The translations under genes and the position numbers were made by a program. The notes under the pieces are model-generated. The model was not told the origin of the DNA and made no database searches. It was given only the letters and a program-made list of their open reading frames with translations. From the NCBI GenBank assembly GCA_029255605.1, contig JANLJF010000019.1:39413-103412 (forward strand): 64,000 nt of DNA, in the 5' to 3' direction. This document shows positions 53,002-62,735 of the stretch, one piece after another; position 1 is the first letter of the stretch; each line of letters starts with the position of its first letter. Source of the stretch: Azovibrio restrictus (GTDB lineage Bacteria; Bacteroidota; Bacteroidia; Chitinophagales; Chitinophagaceae).

Positions 53002-54002
53002 TACATTTTTATATTCATCCAGTCAAGCGCATTTTTATATAGCAATTGTTCTGTTTGAGAAGCAGAGAAGTTTTCCATGCTCTCTATCAGCTCTCCGGGA
53101 TGGTGTTCGCCAAGGGGGAAAGGGTAATCGCTACCCATGCATACTTTATCATTGCCCATCACATCTATTACGTATTGCAATGCTTTAGGGTCATGCACCA
53201 ATGCATCTATCCAGAATTTACCAAGATATTCGCGTGGGTTCACGTTATTGTCTATCGCACACAGGTCGGGGCGTACATTGAAACCATGCTCTATGCGGCC
53301 TATAGTGAATGGGAAGCTACCACCACCATGTGCAAATGCTACACGCAGGTTTGGAAAACGCCGGAACACTCCGCCAAATATCATAGATGATATGGCACGT
53401 GCTGTTTCTGCAGGCATACCTACCAGCCAGGGCAGCCAGTATTTCTGCATATCGTTCTCGCCCATCATTTCCCAAGGGTGTACAAATATGCAGCAGCCCA
53501 GTTCTTCCGCAGCTTTCCAGAAGGGTTCAAAATAAGGGTCGCTCAGGTTTTTATTGTTGATGTTGGAGCCTATTTCTACACCCGGCATTTTCAGTTCTTT
53601 CACGCAGCGCTCCATTTCTTTTATAGAAAGGTCTATATCCTGCAAAGGCAATGTGCCCAGCCCAATAAAACGGCTGGGGTTATAGGCAGCACATTGTGCT
53701 ATATGGTCGTTAAAGAAGCGCGATGTTTCCAACCCATGTGCAGGCTTTGCCCAGTAGTTGAACAGCACTGGTATGGTAGAAAGCACCTGCATGGTTACAT
53801 CCGTCATGTCCATTTCCTTCATGCGCGCATGTGGATTCCAGCAGTTTTCCTCTATCTCGCGGAAAACCTTGTCGCCCTTTATCATTTTAGCACAGCAGGG
53901 CTTATGGTGTTCCAGTCGTATAAAATCCCCATACCCGAATTTCTCAAACCAATTGGGTATGTTTTCGGGCATGATATGCGTGTGTATGTCTATCTTTCTC
54001 AC
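53001..54002 (-). CDS. ACMSD-type amidohydrolase
   Basis: A 333-residue metal-dependent decarboxylase closely matching 2-amino-3-carboxymuconate-6-semialdehyde decarboxylase of the kynurenine pathway. Zinc ligands are visible: DIHTH (His7, His9), CCIFVHPWEMM (His) and MGSDYPFPLGE (Asp). KYWLPWLVGMPAETARAI and FAHGGGSFPFTIGRIEHGF are highly ACMSD-like. No other kynurenine pathway genes (kynureninase, KMO, 3-HAO) are in the window, so it may act with genes elsewhere. A promoter box lies at 54027-54034. Confidence 0.88.
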   Translation of the reverse strand: MRKIDIHTHIMPENIPNWFEKFGYGDFIRLEHHKPCCAKMIKGDKVFREIEENCWNPHARMKEMDMTDVTMQVLSTIPVLFNYWAKPAHGLETSRFFNDHIAQCAAYNPSRFIGLGTLPLQDIDLSIKEMERCVKELKMPGVEIGSNINNKNLSDPYFEPFWKAAEELGCCIFVHPWEMMGENDMQKYWLPWLVGMPAETARAISSMIFGGVFRRFPNLRVAFAHGGGSFPFTIGRIEHGFNVRPDLCAIDNNVNPREYLGKFWIDALVHDPKALQYVIDVMGNDKVCMGSDYPFPLGEHHPGELIESMENFSASQTEQLLYKNALDWMNIKM

Positions 54003-54026
54003 AGAATGTAGTTATGTAATCGGCAT

Positions 54027-54034
54027 CAAAAGTA
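54027..54034 (-). promoter_or_regulatory. -7 promoter box for the ACMSD-type gene (TACTTTTG)
   Basis: An exact TAnnTTTG on the minus strand, 24 bp before the ATG at 54002. Confidence 0.55.
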
Positions 54035-54072
54035 ATAACAAACAGGTATTCATATACCATGCCCGCAAAAGC

Positions 54073-55695
54073 TTATACTATAGGCGGCGGTACGGGAACG
54101 GGTTCATTCACCAGCCCGCATTGCATCATAAAATCATTGGTAAAAACTTTCTGCACTTCGGGACTTAATAGCTGCGCACGACAATTGAGCCAGCTTTGTA
54201 CTTTGTCTGCACCATACATCTGCAATACTCTTTGTTTATTCAGCGGGTAGTTGAACTTACCCCAATGTATGGTATAGGCTATGTGGTTTGCCTCGAGCGC
54301 ATCGCATACCATGCTAAAGAAATTGCGGGTAATGTCGCTGTCAATACCGTCTATTTCCAGCACGCAGGTCTTTTCAAATTTGGTGAATCCCAGCGTAGCT
54401 GCCGTGCCCTTTACAAAGCGCAGTGCTATAGCGCCAGCCAGTGGATGATCTTCATTTATCTGCACAATAACATCCAGCGCTTTGAAAATATCTTTGATAT
54501 CCAAGCCTATAGCTGCACTGGCTATCTGCCCCCGAAAACGTGTGTAGCAGAATATTTCACCGATGCTTCTTGCGGTAGGGTATTCTGCCCGCAATCCCGA
54601 TTCAAACAGGCTGTTGACCAGTGGCTTGATAACTGCATGCTGCAATGTAGTGCCCATAGCATCCACCACCTGCGATACGATGCCCATGGTATCGTTGCTG
54701 TATTTGGCTGTGCTTACGGTATAATCATGCACGGGTGTATAGCCCGCAGTGCAGGGCTGCTTGAAGAAAGCCTGCAGAAAAATGCCTTTGTCTGCATTGT
54801 CTTTTTCAAGGTTGTGAATATTGATGGATACCTCGAAATGATAGAGTTGATTATCTGCTGTGTCTTCGGGGAAGTCGGGTACTAATTGTCTTATCAGGTC
54901 AAAGTTTTGAGTGGTGATAGCTTCTATCAGTGTGTCGGAATAGGTTACAGATTTGAAACGATGTTCCTTCAATAAATACAGAGGTTCGGTTTCCAACAAT
55001 ACGCCATGTATCACCCCAAAGCTACCGAAGCTAACCAGTGCCGCATTGAACATATCATCATTGCGAATGGCAGTAGCGCCCAGCTTGTTTATAAATGCAT
55101 CTGTTACTACAGGTTTAGAAGCACGCTCCAGCCACACATGTGCATCAGGCCCTGTTACTATATGCAGCCCTACAACCGCATCGTGCACACTGCCGGTATA
55201 TAATGCGCTGCCATGTGTGCCTGTAGATATTGCGCCTGCAATGGTTTGCCCGTTACTACCACCCGATGCGCGCAGGCACCTGCCCAGTTGTATTTCTATA
55301 TGCTTGTTCAGGTTCCATATCATGTTGCCACATTGCAGGAACATGACATCCTCGGTTGTCTTGCCCGATTGCAGGTAGGCATCCGTCACTGAGCTATGCT
55401 GTAATGGGAAGCGCATGTTCAGATGCTTGGTGTTTATCATGCTATCTGACGATGCAACTGGTGCAAATGCCCAGTTGCTGCCCATAGCCCGCATGCGCAA
55501 ATTATTGTTGATGGCATCTTGTATCAGCCATTGTATGTTTTTGGTAGCAGCATTGTATGCAGCTACGCCTGTGCCTGTACGCTCTATAGTATACGAATGC
55601 CCGGGTTTGAAATAGTGCTTGAAATTCTGGTGTGCATTTTCCTGTACGATGTTGGCGGCATCAAATGCTGTAATGCCATTGGGTAGTGTAGGCAT
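54073..55695 (-). CDS. FAD-linked oxidase of the sugar-lactone oxidase group
   Basis: A 540-residue VAO/PCMH-type flavoenzyme. The FAD-binding domain has ASGGSNGQTIAGAISTGTHGSAL and SFGSFGVIHGVLLE. The C-terminal HWGKFN motif is characteristic of aldono-lactone oxidases. The site where related enzymes have a covalent-FAD His (GxGHS) reads MGSNWAF here (His to Trp75), so FAD is probably bound non-covalently. No signal peptide. It lies 26 bp after the Bor-like gene on the same strand. Confidence 0.82.
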   Translation of the reverse strand: MPTLPNGITAFDAANIVQENAHQNFKHYFKPGHSYTIERTGTGVAAYNAATKNIQWLIQDAINNNLRMRAMGSNWAFAPVASSDSMINTKHLNMRFPLQHSSVTDAYLQSGKTTEDVMFLQCGNMIWNLNKHIEIQLGRCLRASGGSNGQTIAGAISTGTHGSALYTGSVHDAVVGLHIVTGPDAHVWLERASKPVVTDAFINKLGATAIRNDDMFNAALVSFGSFGVIHGVLLETEPLYLLKEHRFKSVTYSDTLIEAITTQNFDLIRQLVPDFPEDTADNQLYHFEVSINIHNLEKDNADKGIFLQAFFKQPCTAGYTPVHDYTVSTAKYSNDTMGIVSQVVDAMGTTLQHAVIKPLVNSLFESGLRAEYPTARSIGEIFCYTRFRGQIASAAIGLDIKDIFKALDVIVQINEDHPLAGAIALRFVKGTAATLGFTKFEKTCVLEIDGIDSDITRNFFSMVCDALEANHIAYTIHWGKFNYPLNKQRVLQMYGADKVQSWLNCRAQLLSPEVQKVFTNDFMMQCGLVNEPVPVPPPIV

Positions 55696-55721
55696 GAATG
55701 GTGTGTTTTAATAGTGAAGTA

Positions 55722-56075
55722 TTATAGTGGTGCTTCCGGGCAAGGCTCTTTAATGCCGCAATTCCATTCCAGTGTTTGTGGTGTAACGATGCCCAGCGTA
55801 AGGAATGTGATAGCTGTATAACCATAGTTGTGCTTTATCTCAACCGTGGCTATGTTGCCATCTTTACATTTAGCTATAAACTCTTTGTTATTGCCCAGCC
55901 CCCAGAAGTATATCCAGTGTGTTTCCCTGTGGCAGAGTCGCTTGCCACCGGCGGGGCAGTCTGTATTAGGAGGATTGTTTGTAATGCGGGTGGTTACGCA
56001 GCTCTGCATCGTTATCATCAAGATAGATAGCATGAGCATGACGACACGCGGGGTGTTGTGTGTAGCTTTGGTCAT
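55722..56075 (-). CDS. Bor-like lipoprotein
   Basis: A 117-residue protein with a lipobox (LMITMQSC). The mature part, THWIYFWGLGNNKEF...CKDGNIATVEIKHNYG...TFLTLGIVTPQTLEWNC, matches the Bor pattern (W-x-F-W-G-L and LTLGI-x-x-P-x-x-x-x-x-C). Bor was first described as a lambda serum-resistance lipoprotein; chromosomal homologues are widespread and mostly of unknown role. A 17-bp-arm hairpin sits 5 bp upstream of its ATG. Confidence 0.75.
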   Translation of the reverse strand: MTKATHNTPRVVMLMLSILMITMQSCVTTRITNNPPNTDCPAGGKRLCHRETHWIYFWGLGNNKEFIAKCKDGNIATVEIKHNYGYTAITFLTLGIVTPQTLEWNCGIKEPCPEAPL

Positions 56076-56080
56076 GATAA

Positions 56081-56127
56081 GGGGTATTTATATGATTACT
56101 AAATTAAATAAATCATATAAATACCCC
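56081..56127 (-). promoter_or_regulatory. Long hairpin between the thiolase stop and the Bor-like start
   Basis: GGGGTATTTATATGATT / AATCATATAAATACCCC form perfect 17-bp arms with a 13-nt loop. It starts 28 bp past the thiolase stop and ends 5 bp before the Bor-like ATG. It may terminate the thiolase transcript, hide the ribosome site, or act as an operator. Confidence 0.6.
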
Positions 56128-56155
56128 GGTATAATATTTGCCCTAAGGCAGGTGC

Positions 56156-57358
56156 TTAAGATACGCTTTCGTAAATGATAGCGGCACCCTGGCCCACACC
56201 TATGCACATAGTAGCCAGTCCGTATTTGCCACCACGGCGTTTCAGTTCGTGTAGCAGGGTAGCAGAGATACGTGCACCGCTACAGCCCAATGGGTGGCCT
56301 ATAGCTATGGCACCACCATTCACATTTACCTTCTCTTCATCCAGCCCCAGTTCCTGCATGCATGGTATGCCTTGTGCGGCAAATGCCTCGTTCAGTTCTA
56401 CCAGGTCCAGATCTTTCGCGTCGATGCCTGCACGCTTCAATGCCTTTTGTGTGGCAGGTATAGGGCCTATGCCCATTACGGCAGGGTCTACACCTGCTGT
56501 GGCCATGCTCTTGATTTTTGCTATTGGTTTCAGGTTGTATTTCTTCACCGCATCTTCACTGGCCAGTAACAGCGCTGCAGCACCATCGTTAATGCCGCTA
56601 GAATTACCTGCTGTTACCGTACCATCTTTTTTGAAGGCAGGTTTTAGTGCAGCCATTTTTTCAAGTGTGGTTTCGCGGGGATGTTCATCGGTATCGAATA
56701 CCACAGTTTTACCTTTACCAAGGTCTATAGTAAGCGGTACTATCTCGTCATTGAACTTTCCTGCTGCTTTCGCCGCAAAATAACGCTGCTGGCTACGCAA
56801 GCCGAATGCATCCTGTGCCTCGCGGCTTACGTTATAACGCTCGGCTACGTTCTCTGCCGTTTCACCCATGGTATATGGGTAGTAAGTGTCTTTATTGAAC
56901 TTCTTATTGATGAAGCGCCAGCCCATAGTAGTATCATACATCTCCGGCGCACGGCCAAATGCGCTTTCAGATTTCGCCATAACGAATGGCGCACGCGTCA
57001 TGCTCTCTACACCACCGGCTATATACAGCTCTCCATCGCCACACATAATAGCGCGTGATGCATCTATGATAGCCTGCAAGCCCGATGCGCATAAACGGTT
57101 CACGGTATTACCTCCTACCGTAGCGGGTAAGCCGGCCAACAAAGCAGCCATACGTGCTACATTACGGTTGTCTTCACCGGCCTGGTTGGCAGCACCGGCT
57201 ATTACATCTTCTATCTCGTTTACATCTATAGACGGGTTGCGTTCTACCAGCGATTTGATAACATGTGCCAACATATCATCGGGGCGAACGGTGCTGAGTG
57301 TACCACCATATTTACCGATAGGGGTGCGTACTGCGTCTATTACATATACTGTCTTCAT
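56156..57358 (-). CDS. Acetyl-CoA acyltransferase, PcaF/PaaJ-like thiolase
   Basis: A 400-residue thiolase. Catalytic residues are in [12 protein letters not shown] (Cys90), [16 protein letters not shown] (His) and [12 protein letters not shown] (Cys). The 400-residue length and features such as [38 protein letters not shown] and [11 protein letters not shown] are especially like 3-oxoadipyl-CoA thiolases (PcaF/PaaJ), although a general 3-ketoacyl-CoA role is possible. No other aromatic-degradation genes are nearby. The start codon is only 8 bp from the inverted-repeat element upstream. Confidence 0.88.
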   Translation of the reverse strand: MKTVYVIDAVRTPIGKYGGTLSTVRPDDMLAHVIKSLVERNPSIDVNEIEDVIAGAANQAGEDNRNVARMAALLAGLPATVGGNTVNRLCASGLQAIIDASRAIMCGDGELYIAGGVESMTRAPFVMAKSESAFGRAPEMYDTTMGWRFINKKFNKDTYYPYTMGETAENVAERYNVSREAQDAFGLRSQQRYFAAKAAGKFNDEIVPLTIDLGKGKTVVFDTDEHPRETTLEKMAALKPAFKKDGTVTAGNSSGINDGAAALLLASEDAVKKYNLKPIAKIKSMATAGVDPAVMGIGPIPATQKALKRAGIDAKDLDLVELNEAFAAQGIPCMQELGLDEEKVNVNGGAIAIGHPLGCSGARISATLLHELKRRGGKYGLATMCIGVGQGAAIIYESVS

Positions 57359-57361
57359 AAC

Positions 57362-57400
57362 TTAATTAATTAGCTGATTAGCTGATTGGCTAATTAGCAG
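57362..57400. repeat. Left repeat of the four-helix-bundle element
   Basis: TAATTAGCTGATTAGCT (57367-57383) is an exact inverted copy of 57775-57791. The full arm contains three near-8-bp units (TTAGCTGA, TTAGCTGA, TTGGCTAA) and a GCTAATTAGC palindrome that runs over the last codons of the enclosed gene. Confidence 0.75.
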
Positions 57401-57764
57401 GTTGCTTATTATTATTCTTTGATGTTGAAATAATCTTGTTTAAAATTTTGCAAGCAGATTGTGCTTGTATCAATAGATTTTCGGCTGATGGTAAAGATGG
57501 TGAAGCATTGCATACTTCAAAATAAAATTCTAATTCATCTGCTTCTTTTGCAGCAATTTTCATTTTATGGATGAAGTCGTTTCTGCTTTCCGCATTTTGC
57601 GCTTCCCTGATATTTGCACCAATAGAAAGAGCAGCACGCATTATCTGGTTGGATAATGACCATTTTTTTAAGTAATCCAAACGAATGCAGAATTCAATAG
57701 TATCCACAGCCAGATCGAAAGATAGCTTAACTGCCGGGTTATTGTTTTTATGTGCTGTTTGCAT
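57390..57764 (-). CDS. Four-helix-bundle protein (23S rRNA intervening-sequence family)
   Basis: A 124-residue helical protein. Motifs KLSFDLAVDTIEFC near the start, LSNQIMRAALSIGANIREAQN in the middle, and DFIHKMKIAAKEADELEFYFEV match the four-helix-bundle family first found as ORFs inside 23S rRNA intervening sequences and related to Avd proteins of diversity-generating retroelements. The tail is Asn/Lys-rich. No reverse transcriptase is nearby. The gene is bracketed by inverted repeats and sits between two unrelated co-oriented genes. AT-rich compared with both neighbours. Confidence 0.88.
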   Translation of the reverse strand: MQTAHKNNNPAVKLSFDLAVDTIEFCIRLDYLKKWSLSNQIMRAALSIGANIREAQNAESRNDFIHKMKIAAKEADELEFYFEVCNASPSLPSAENLLIQAQSACKILNKIISTSKNNNKQPAN

Positions 57765-57769
57765 ATCTA

Positions 57770-57806
57770 TTTTTAGCTAATCAGCTAATTATCACATTAG
57801 CTAATA
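57770..57806. repeat. Right repeat of the four-helix-bundle element
   Basis: AGCTAATCAGCTAATTA (57775-57791) is the exact reverse complement of the left arm. A further ATTAGCTAAT follows and overlaps the stop codon of the PLP-enzyme gene (57801-57803). Confidence 0.75.
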
Positions 57807-59024
57807 TAATGCTTGCTGCAGGTCATCAATAATATCTTCGATTGTTTCGATGCCCACGCTCATGCGTACCAGGCCATCTGTTATGCCAAAGCGTATGCGG
57901 TCTTCAGGGCGCACACCTACATGGGTAGTAGATGCCGGGTGTGATATCAATGTATCGCAAGTGCCCAGCGATACAGCGCTAACGCATGTTTTTAGTTTAT
58001 TGATAAAAGATACACCGGCATCGAAGCCGCCTTTCAGCTCGAAGCTGAGTACAGCACCTGCATGCTTCATTTGCTTTTGGGCAATAGCATGGTCGGAGTG
58101 GGAGGCAAGGCCCGGATAGTGCACTTTTGACACTGCAGGATGTGTTTCCAGGAATGCAGCTACTTTTTCTGCATTGCTGCAATGCTGCTGCATGCGCAGG
58201 CTGAATGTTTTCAAGCCATTGTTCAGCAGGAAAGCATCGAAAGCATTGCTATTGCCCCCCAGCAGGCGGTGTGTTTTAGTCACTACGCCGTTCATCAGCT
58301 CTATATCTTTGCCTATCAGTATGCCGCCTACAGCCGTACCATGCCCGTTCAGGAACTTGGTAGTAGAATGCATTACAAAGTCTACACCATACTTAAATGG
58401 CTGCTGCAGGTAAGGGGTAGCAAAAGTGTTATCTGCTGTTACTATAAGGTTATACTGTTTGCCCAACGCCGCCAGTGCTTCCATATCTACACACTGCAAT
58501 GTGGGATTGGCAGGTGTTTCTATGTGCATCAGTTTTATGTCGCTATCGCTTTTTATGATTTCCTCTACCGCTGCGACATCATGAAAATCGGCAATGATAG
58601 CTGTAATGCCCAGGTGTGGTAATATTTTATCCAGCATTTCCTGCGTGCCACCGTACAGCGATTCGTGGGTTATCATTTTATCGCCTGCCTTCAGGTTGCT
58701 CATCAGCATGGTGGTTAGCGCTGCCATGCCCGATGCATGCAGTATCGCTTTCAGCTCCATCTGTCCGCCCGATGCATCTTTCAATCCATATGCTTCCAGC
58801 AAGGCTATCTTTTCTTCTACCTCGTTGGTGTTTGGATTACCAAACCGGCCATAGATGTATCCTTCTTCCTCTTTTTTAAAAACCGCAATACCTTGTTCTG
58901 CACTATCGAAGGTGAAGGTGCTGGTGGCGTATATGGGGGTGAGATGCGCCCTCTTATTTTCAGGACTGTGCCCACCGTGTATACAGATGGTCTCAAAGCC
59001 ATGAGAATTATTTTGTTCAGACAT
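57801..59024 (-). CDS. Cys/Met-metabolism PLP enzyme (cystathionine/methionine lyase group)
   Basis: A 407-residue trans-sulfuration PLP enzyme. The PLP-binding Lys is in HSTTKFLNGHGTAVGG, and the phosphate-site Tyr in YGRFGNPN. SLGTCDTLISHPASTTH is family-typical. The active-site loop reads ESLYGGTQEM; methionine gamma-lyases usually have Cys in the YGC position, so a cystathionine gamma-synthase/lyase-type or O-acetylhomoserine role is more likely. Exact specificity is open. Promoter box TAACTTTG lies upstream; the four-helix-bundle element follows its stop directly. Confidence 0.88.
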   Translation of the reverse strand: MSEQNNSHGFETICIHGGHSPENKRAHLTPIYATSTFTFDSAEQGIAVFKKEEEGYIYGRFGNPNTNEVEEKIALLEAYGLKDASGGQMELKAILHASGMAALTTMLMSNLKAGDKMITHESLYGGTQEMLDKILPHLGITAIIADFHDVAAVEEIIKSDSDIKLMHIETPANPTLQCVDMEALAALGKQYNLIVTADNTFATPYLQQPFKYGVDFVMHSTTKFLNGHGTAVGGILIGKDIELMNGVVTKTHRLLGGNSNAFDAFLLNNGLKTFSLRMQQHCSNAEKVAAFLETHPAVSKVHYPGLASHSDHAIAQKQMKHAGAVLSFELKGGFDAGVSFINKLKTCVSAVSLGTCDTLISHPASTTHVGVRPEDRIRFGITDGLVRMSVGIETIEDIIDDLQQALY

Positions 59025-59049
59025 TGGGTGGCTTTAGTAATTTCGCTTG

Positions 59050-59057
59050 CAAAGTTA
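59050..59057 (-). promoter_or_regulatory. -7 promoter box for the PLP-enzyme gene (TAACTTTG)
   Basis: An exact TAnnTTTG on the minus strand, 25 bp before the ATG at 59024, inside the 42-bp divergent gap with the DinB gene. Confidence 0.55.
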
Positions 59058-59066
59058 CATTATTGC

Positions 59067-59549
59067 ATGAAAGAGACCTTGCTCCAGTATGCTAAGTATA
59101 ATTTATGGGCCAATAGTAGAATGATAGAGGTATTAGCCAAACTATCGGAAGAAAAGCTGGATATGGAAATAGAGAGCAGCTTCCCTACTATCCGTAAAAC
59201 GGTATGGCATTGTGTGCGTGCAGAGGATATTTGGCTGCAAAGGCTGAACCTGGTGGAAAACCCGGTATGGATGGATGATGCCGATAGGCCGATGCAACAG
59301 CTATGCGATATGTGGCTGCAAAGCGGGAAGAATTTTATAGCCTTTATAGAGCGTCAGTTTGATGATAATGCTTTTACTCATGTATTCCAGTTTTACAGGG
59401 ATAAACAGCCGTATAAAATGCAGGTAGGGCATACCTTGATGCATGCTTTCAATCACAATACCTACCACAGGGGGCAGCTTGTAACTATGCTGCGCCAGGT
59501 TGGGGAAACAAAGATACCCGGCACAGATATTTCACTGTTTACCCACTAA
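59067..59549 (+). CDS. DinB-family protein
   Basis: A 160-residue four-helix DinB/YfiT-like protein. The first helix is LLQYAKYNLWANSRMIEVLAKL; metal-ligand-like His residues lie in TVWHCVRAEDIWLQRL and in the closing HTLMHAFNHNTYHRGQLVTML, the classic DinB H-x3-H pattern. Such proteins often act as thiol-dependent S-transferases; the substrate is unknown. The ORF track begins 330 bp upstream inside the divergent gene; ATG 59067 is used. A variant promoter box TAATTTCG is at 59038-59045. Confidence 0.9.
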   Translation: MKETLLQYAKYNLWANSRMIEVLAKLSEEKLDMEIESSFPTIRKTVWHCVRAEDIWLQRLNLVENPVWMDDADRPMQQLCDMWLQSGKNFIAFIERQFDDNAFTHVFQFYRDKQPYKMQVGHTLMHAFNHNTYHRGQLVTMLRQVGETKIPGTDISLFTH

Positions 59550-59555
59550 ATAGCA

Positions 59556-60245
59556 TCAGTAGTATTGTCTTTTTATGATGGGAATGTTTATTTGGTAGGT
59601 CACCAGGAATTGAAGAAGTTTACCCTGCAGTTCGTACGGGCCTGTTTTGTTGATGCCGTCTACGCCATATTTAACCGGCTCAGGGAAGATATCTACAGGC
59701 GTGTAGAGTGCCCTGACATTAATGGCAGACATAGCCACCATACGAAAGGTGTATTCAAAGCCGGCACCGCAAACTGGGATAAAACGCTTACTATTATAGT
59801 CGGTTTGTATGCCTACATAGCCCGTGGGTACTTTTTCTGTCATGTCACTGAAGTCGTAAAACCCCACCCCCAATTGCACATACGGCATAAAACTCTGCTC
59901 CTCGTCAATCTCCATATATAAGCCACTTCCTACTGTAATGAGAGAACGAATTTGTTCGTAATAGAACTTTTGGGTGTTAGGCGTTTTTACCGGCATGTTG
60001 AAACGCGATATGCCCAGGGTAACATCCAGCATCAGGTTGAAGTTTTGTGCTGTATAGTAACGCAGGCCCGCTACAAATTGCGGGGATAGTAAAATGCGAC
60101 TGTCAGGTTTGTTGGGCATTACCTGCTTGTTTCGCATAAAAGCATCGTAACTAATACCACCACCTAAATAAGTACTTAACGATTGGGCGCTCAGATCAAT
60201 ATTAAATAGAACCGCCACCAGCAACGAGGTGCACAACTTTTGCAT
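59556..60245 (-). CDS. Predicted outer-membrane beta-barrel protein
   Basis: A 229-residue protein with a signal peptide (SLLVAVLFNIDLSAQ) and alternating beta strands: LSTYLGGGISYDAFM, FVAGLRYYTAQNFNLMLDVTLGI, YVQLGVGFYDFSDM, FIPVCGAGFEYTFRM, ending QYY. This matches the PF13568/PorT-like small barrel style but with no specific family. Convergent with the DinB gene, 6 bp apart. Confidence 0.7.
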   Translation of the reverse strand: MQKLCTSLLVAVLFNIDLSAQSLSTYLGGGISYDAFMRNKQVMPNKPDSRILLSPQFVAGLRYYTAQNFNLMLDVTLGISRFNMPVKTPNTQKFYYEQIRSLITVGSGLYMEIDEEQSFMPYVQLGVGFYDFSDMTEKVPTGYVGIQTDYNSKRFIPVCGAGFEYTFRMVAMSAINVRALYTPVDIFPEPVKYGVDGINKTGPYELQGKLLQFLVTYQINIPIIKRQYY

Positions 60246-60287
60246 ACATCATTAACGCACAGCGGCGTATAATATTTTGTAGAAATG

Positions 60288-60313
60288 AAAAGGTGGCAAC
60301 ATGCCACCTTTTC
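60288..60313 (-). terminator. Intrinsic terminator after the 58-residue ORF
   Basis: AAAAGGTGGC / GCCACCTTTT perfect 10-bp stem with a 5-nt loop, on the minus strand 17 bp past the small ORF stop and before the outer-membrane protein gene. Confidence 0.8.
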
Positions 60314-60329
60314 GCTTTGCCCGGTAACA

Positions 60330-60506
60330 TTAGTTTCCGGCTTCATTCTTATCCTTAGTGTTGGGTTTTCTTCCCTGTTTGTTATTGTTATCCTTGTAGT
60401 TGTCTTCTTTGTTATTACGGCTATCAAGGTTATCTCTTACCTCGGGTTTGGGCATATGGGAAGGATTATGTTTTTGCCCCAAATCCTGTCTTGGTACCTG
60501 TTTCAT
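60330..60506 (-). CDS. Small hydrophilic protein, 58 residues (below ORF-track cutoff)
   Basis: Translating the minus strand from ATG 60506 gives MKQVPRQDLGQKHNP..., continuing with PKPEVRDNLDSRNNKEDN and ending KDKNEAGN. It is very rich in Asn, Lys, Asp and Gln, with no hydrophobic core, so probably intrinsically disordered. A perfect terminator lies 17 bp past its stop, which supports it as a transcribed gene. Function unknown. It accounts for most of the otherwise empty 60246-60658 gap. The overlapping 78-aa track ORF at 60191-60427 looks like a shadow. Confidence 0.6.
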   Translation of the reverse strand: MKQVPRQDLGQKHNPSHMPKPEVRDNLDSRNNKEDNYKDNNNKQGRKPNTKDKNEAGN

Positions 60507-60593
60507 AACACTTAGTTTTTAGTCATTATACAAGCATAAAAAATTATGCCCGGAACCAGCCTTTCATTAGTAAAACAGTACTTTAACGCAAAA

Positions 60594-60625
60594 GAAAATG
60601 GCCGATACATAATATCAGCCATTTC
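60594..60625 (-). terminator. Probable terminator after dnaK
   Basis: On the minus strand, GAAATGGC pairs with GCCATTTT across a 15-nt loop, followed by CTTTTG. A moderate stem with a T-rich tail, 34 bp past the dnaK stop. Confidence 0.5.
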
Positions 60626-60658
60626 AGTTTATTGTGGTTAAACGGTGTTTTAAATCGC

Positions 60659-62557
<1,899 letters not shown>

Positions 62558-62645
62558 AATTATTATTTGTTATAAATGTTGTGTTGTTTACAGTTGTAAG
62601 AATCTATTTTCAATATGCATGCCATCGCCGGCAATCCTGAAATAA

Positions 62646-62662
62646 TGTCAGCCATACTGTCA
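62646..62662 (-). promoter_or_regulatory. TGACA direct repeat upstream of dnaK
   Basis: On the minus strand TGACA-N7-TGACA lies about 90 bp upstream of the dnaK ATG, between the terminator of the upstream gene and dnaK. It could be a heat-shock regulator site; unproven. Confidence 0.3.
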
Positions 62663-62669
62663 AACTGAA

Positions 62670-62705
62670 ACAAAAATGCCTTAATGAACGAACATTAAGG
62701 CATTT
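62670..62705 (-). terminator. Intrinsic terminator after the DUF4249 gene
   Basis: AAATGCCTTAATG / CATTAAGGCATTT perfect 13-bp arms with a 6-nt loop. On the minus strand it is followed by TTTTTG. Confidence 0.85.
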
Positions 62706-62735
62706 GATATATGTTTTGGATGAAATATTGTCAAA

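Noticed and set aside
57390-57764. Diversity-generating retroelement (Avd-like protein)
   Set aside because: No reverse transcriptase, template repeat or variable repeat was found nearby.
60191-60427. 78-residue minus-strand ORF upstream of the outer-membrane protein gene
   Set aside because: It overlaps the terminator and the better 58-residue ORF in another frame; no plausible protein features.
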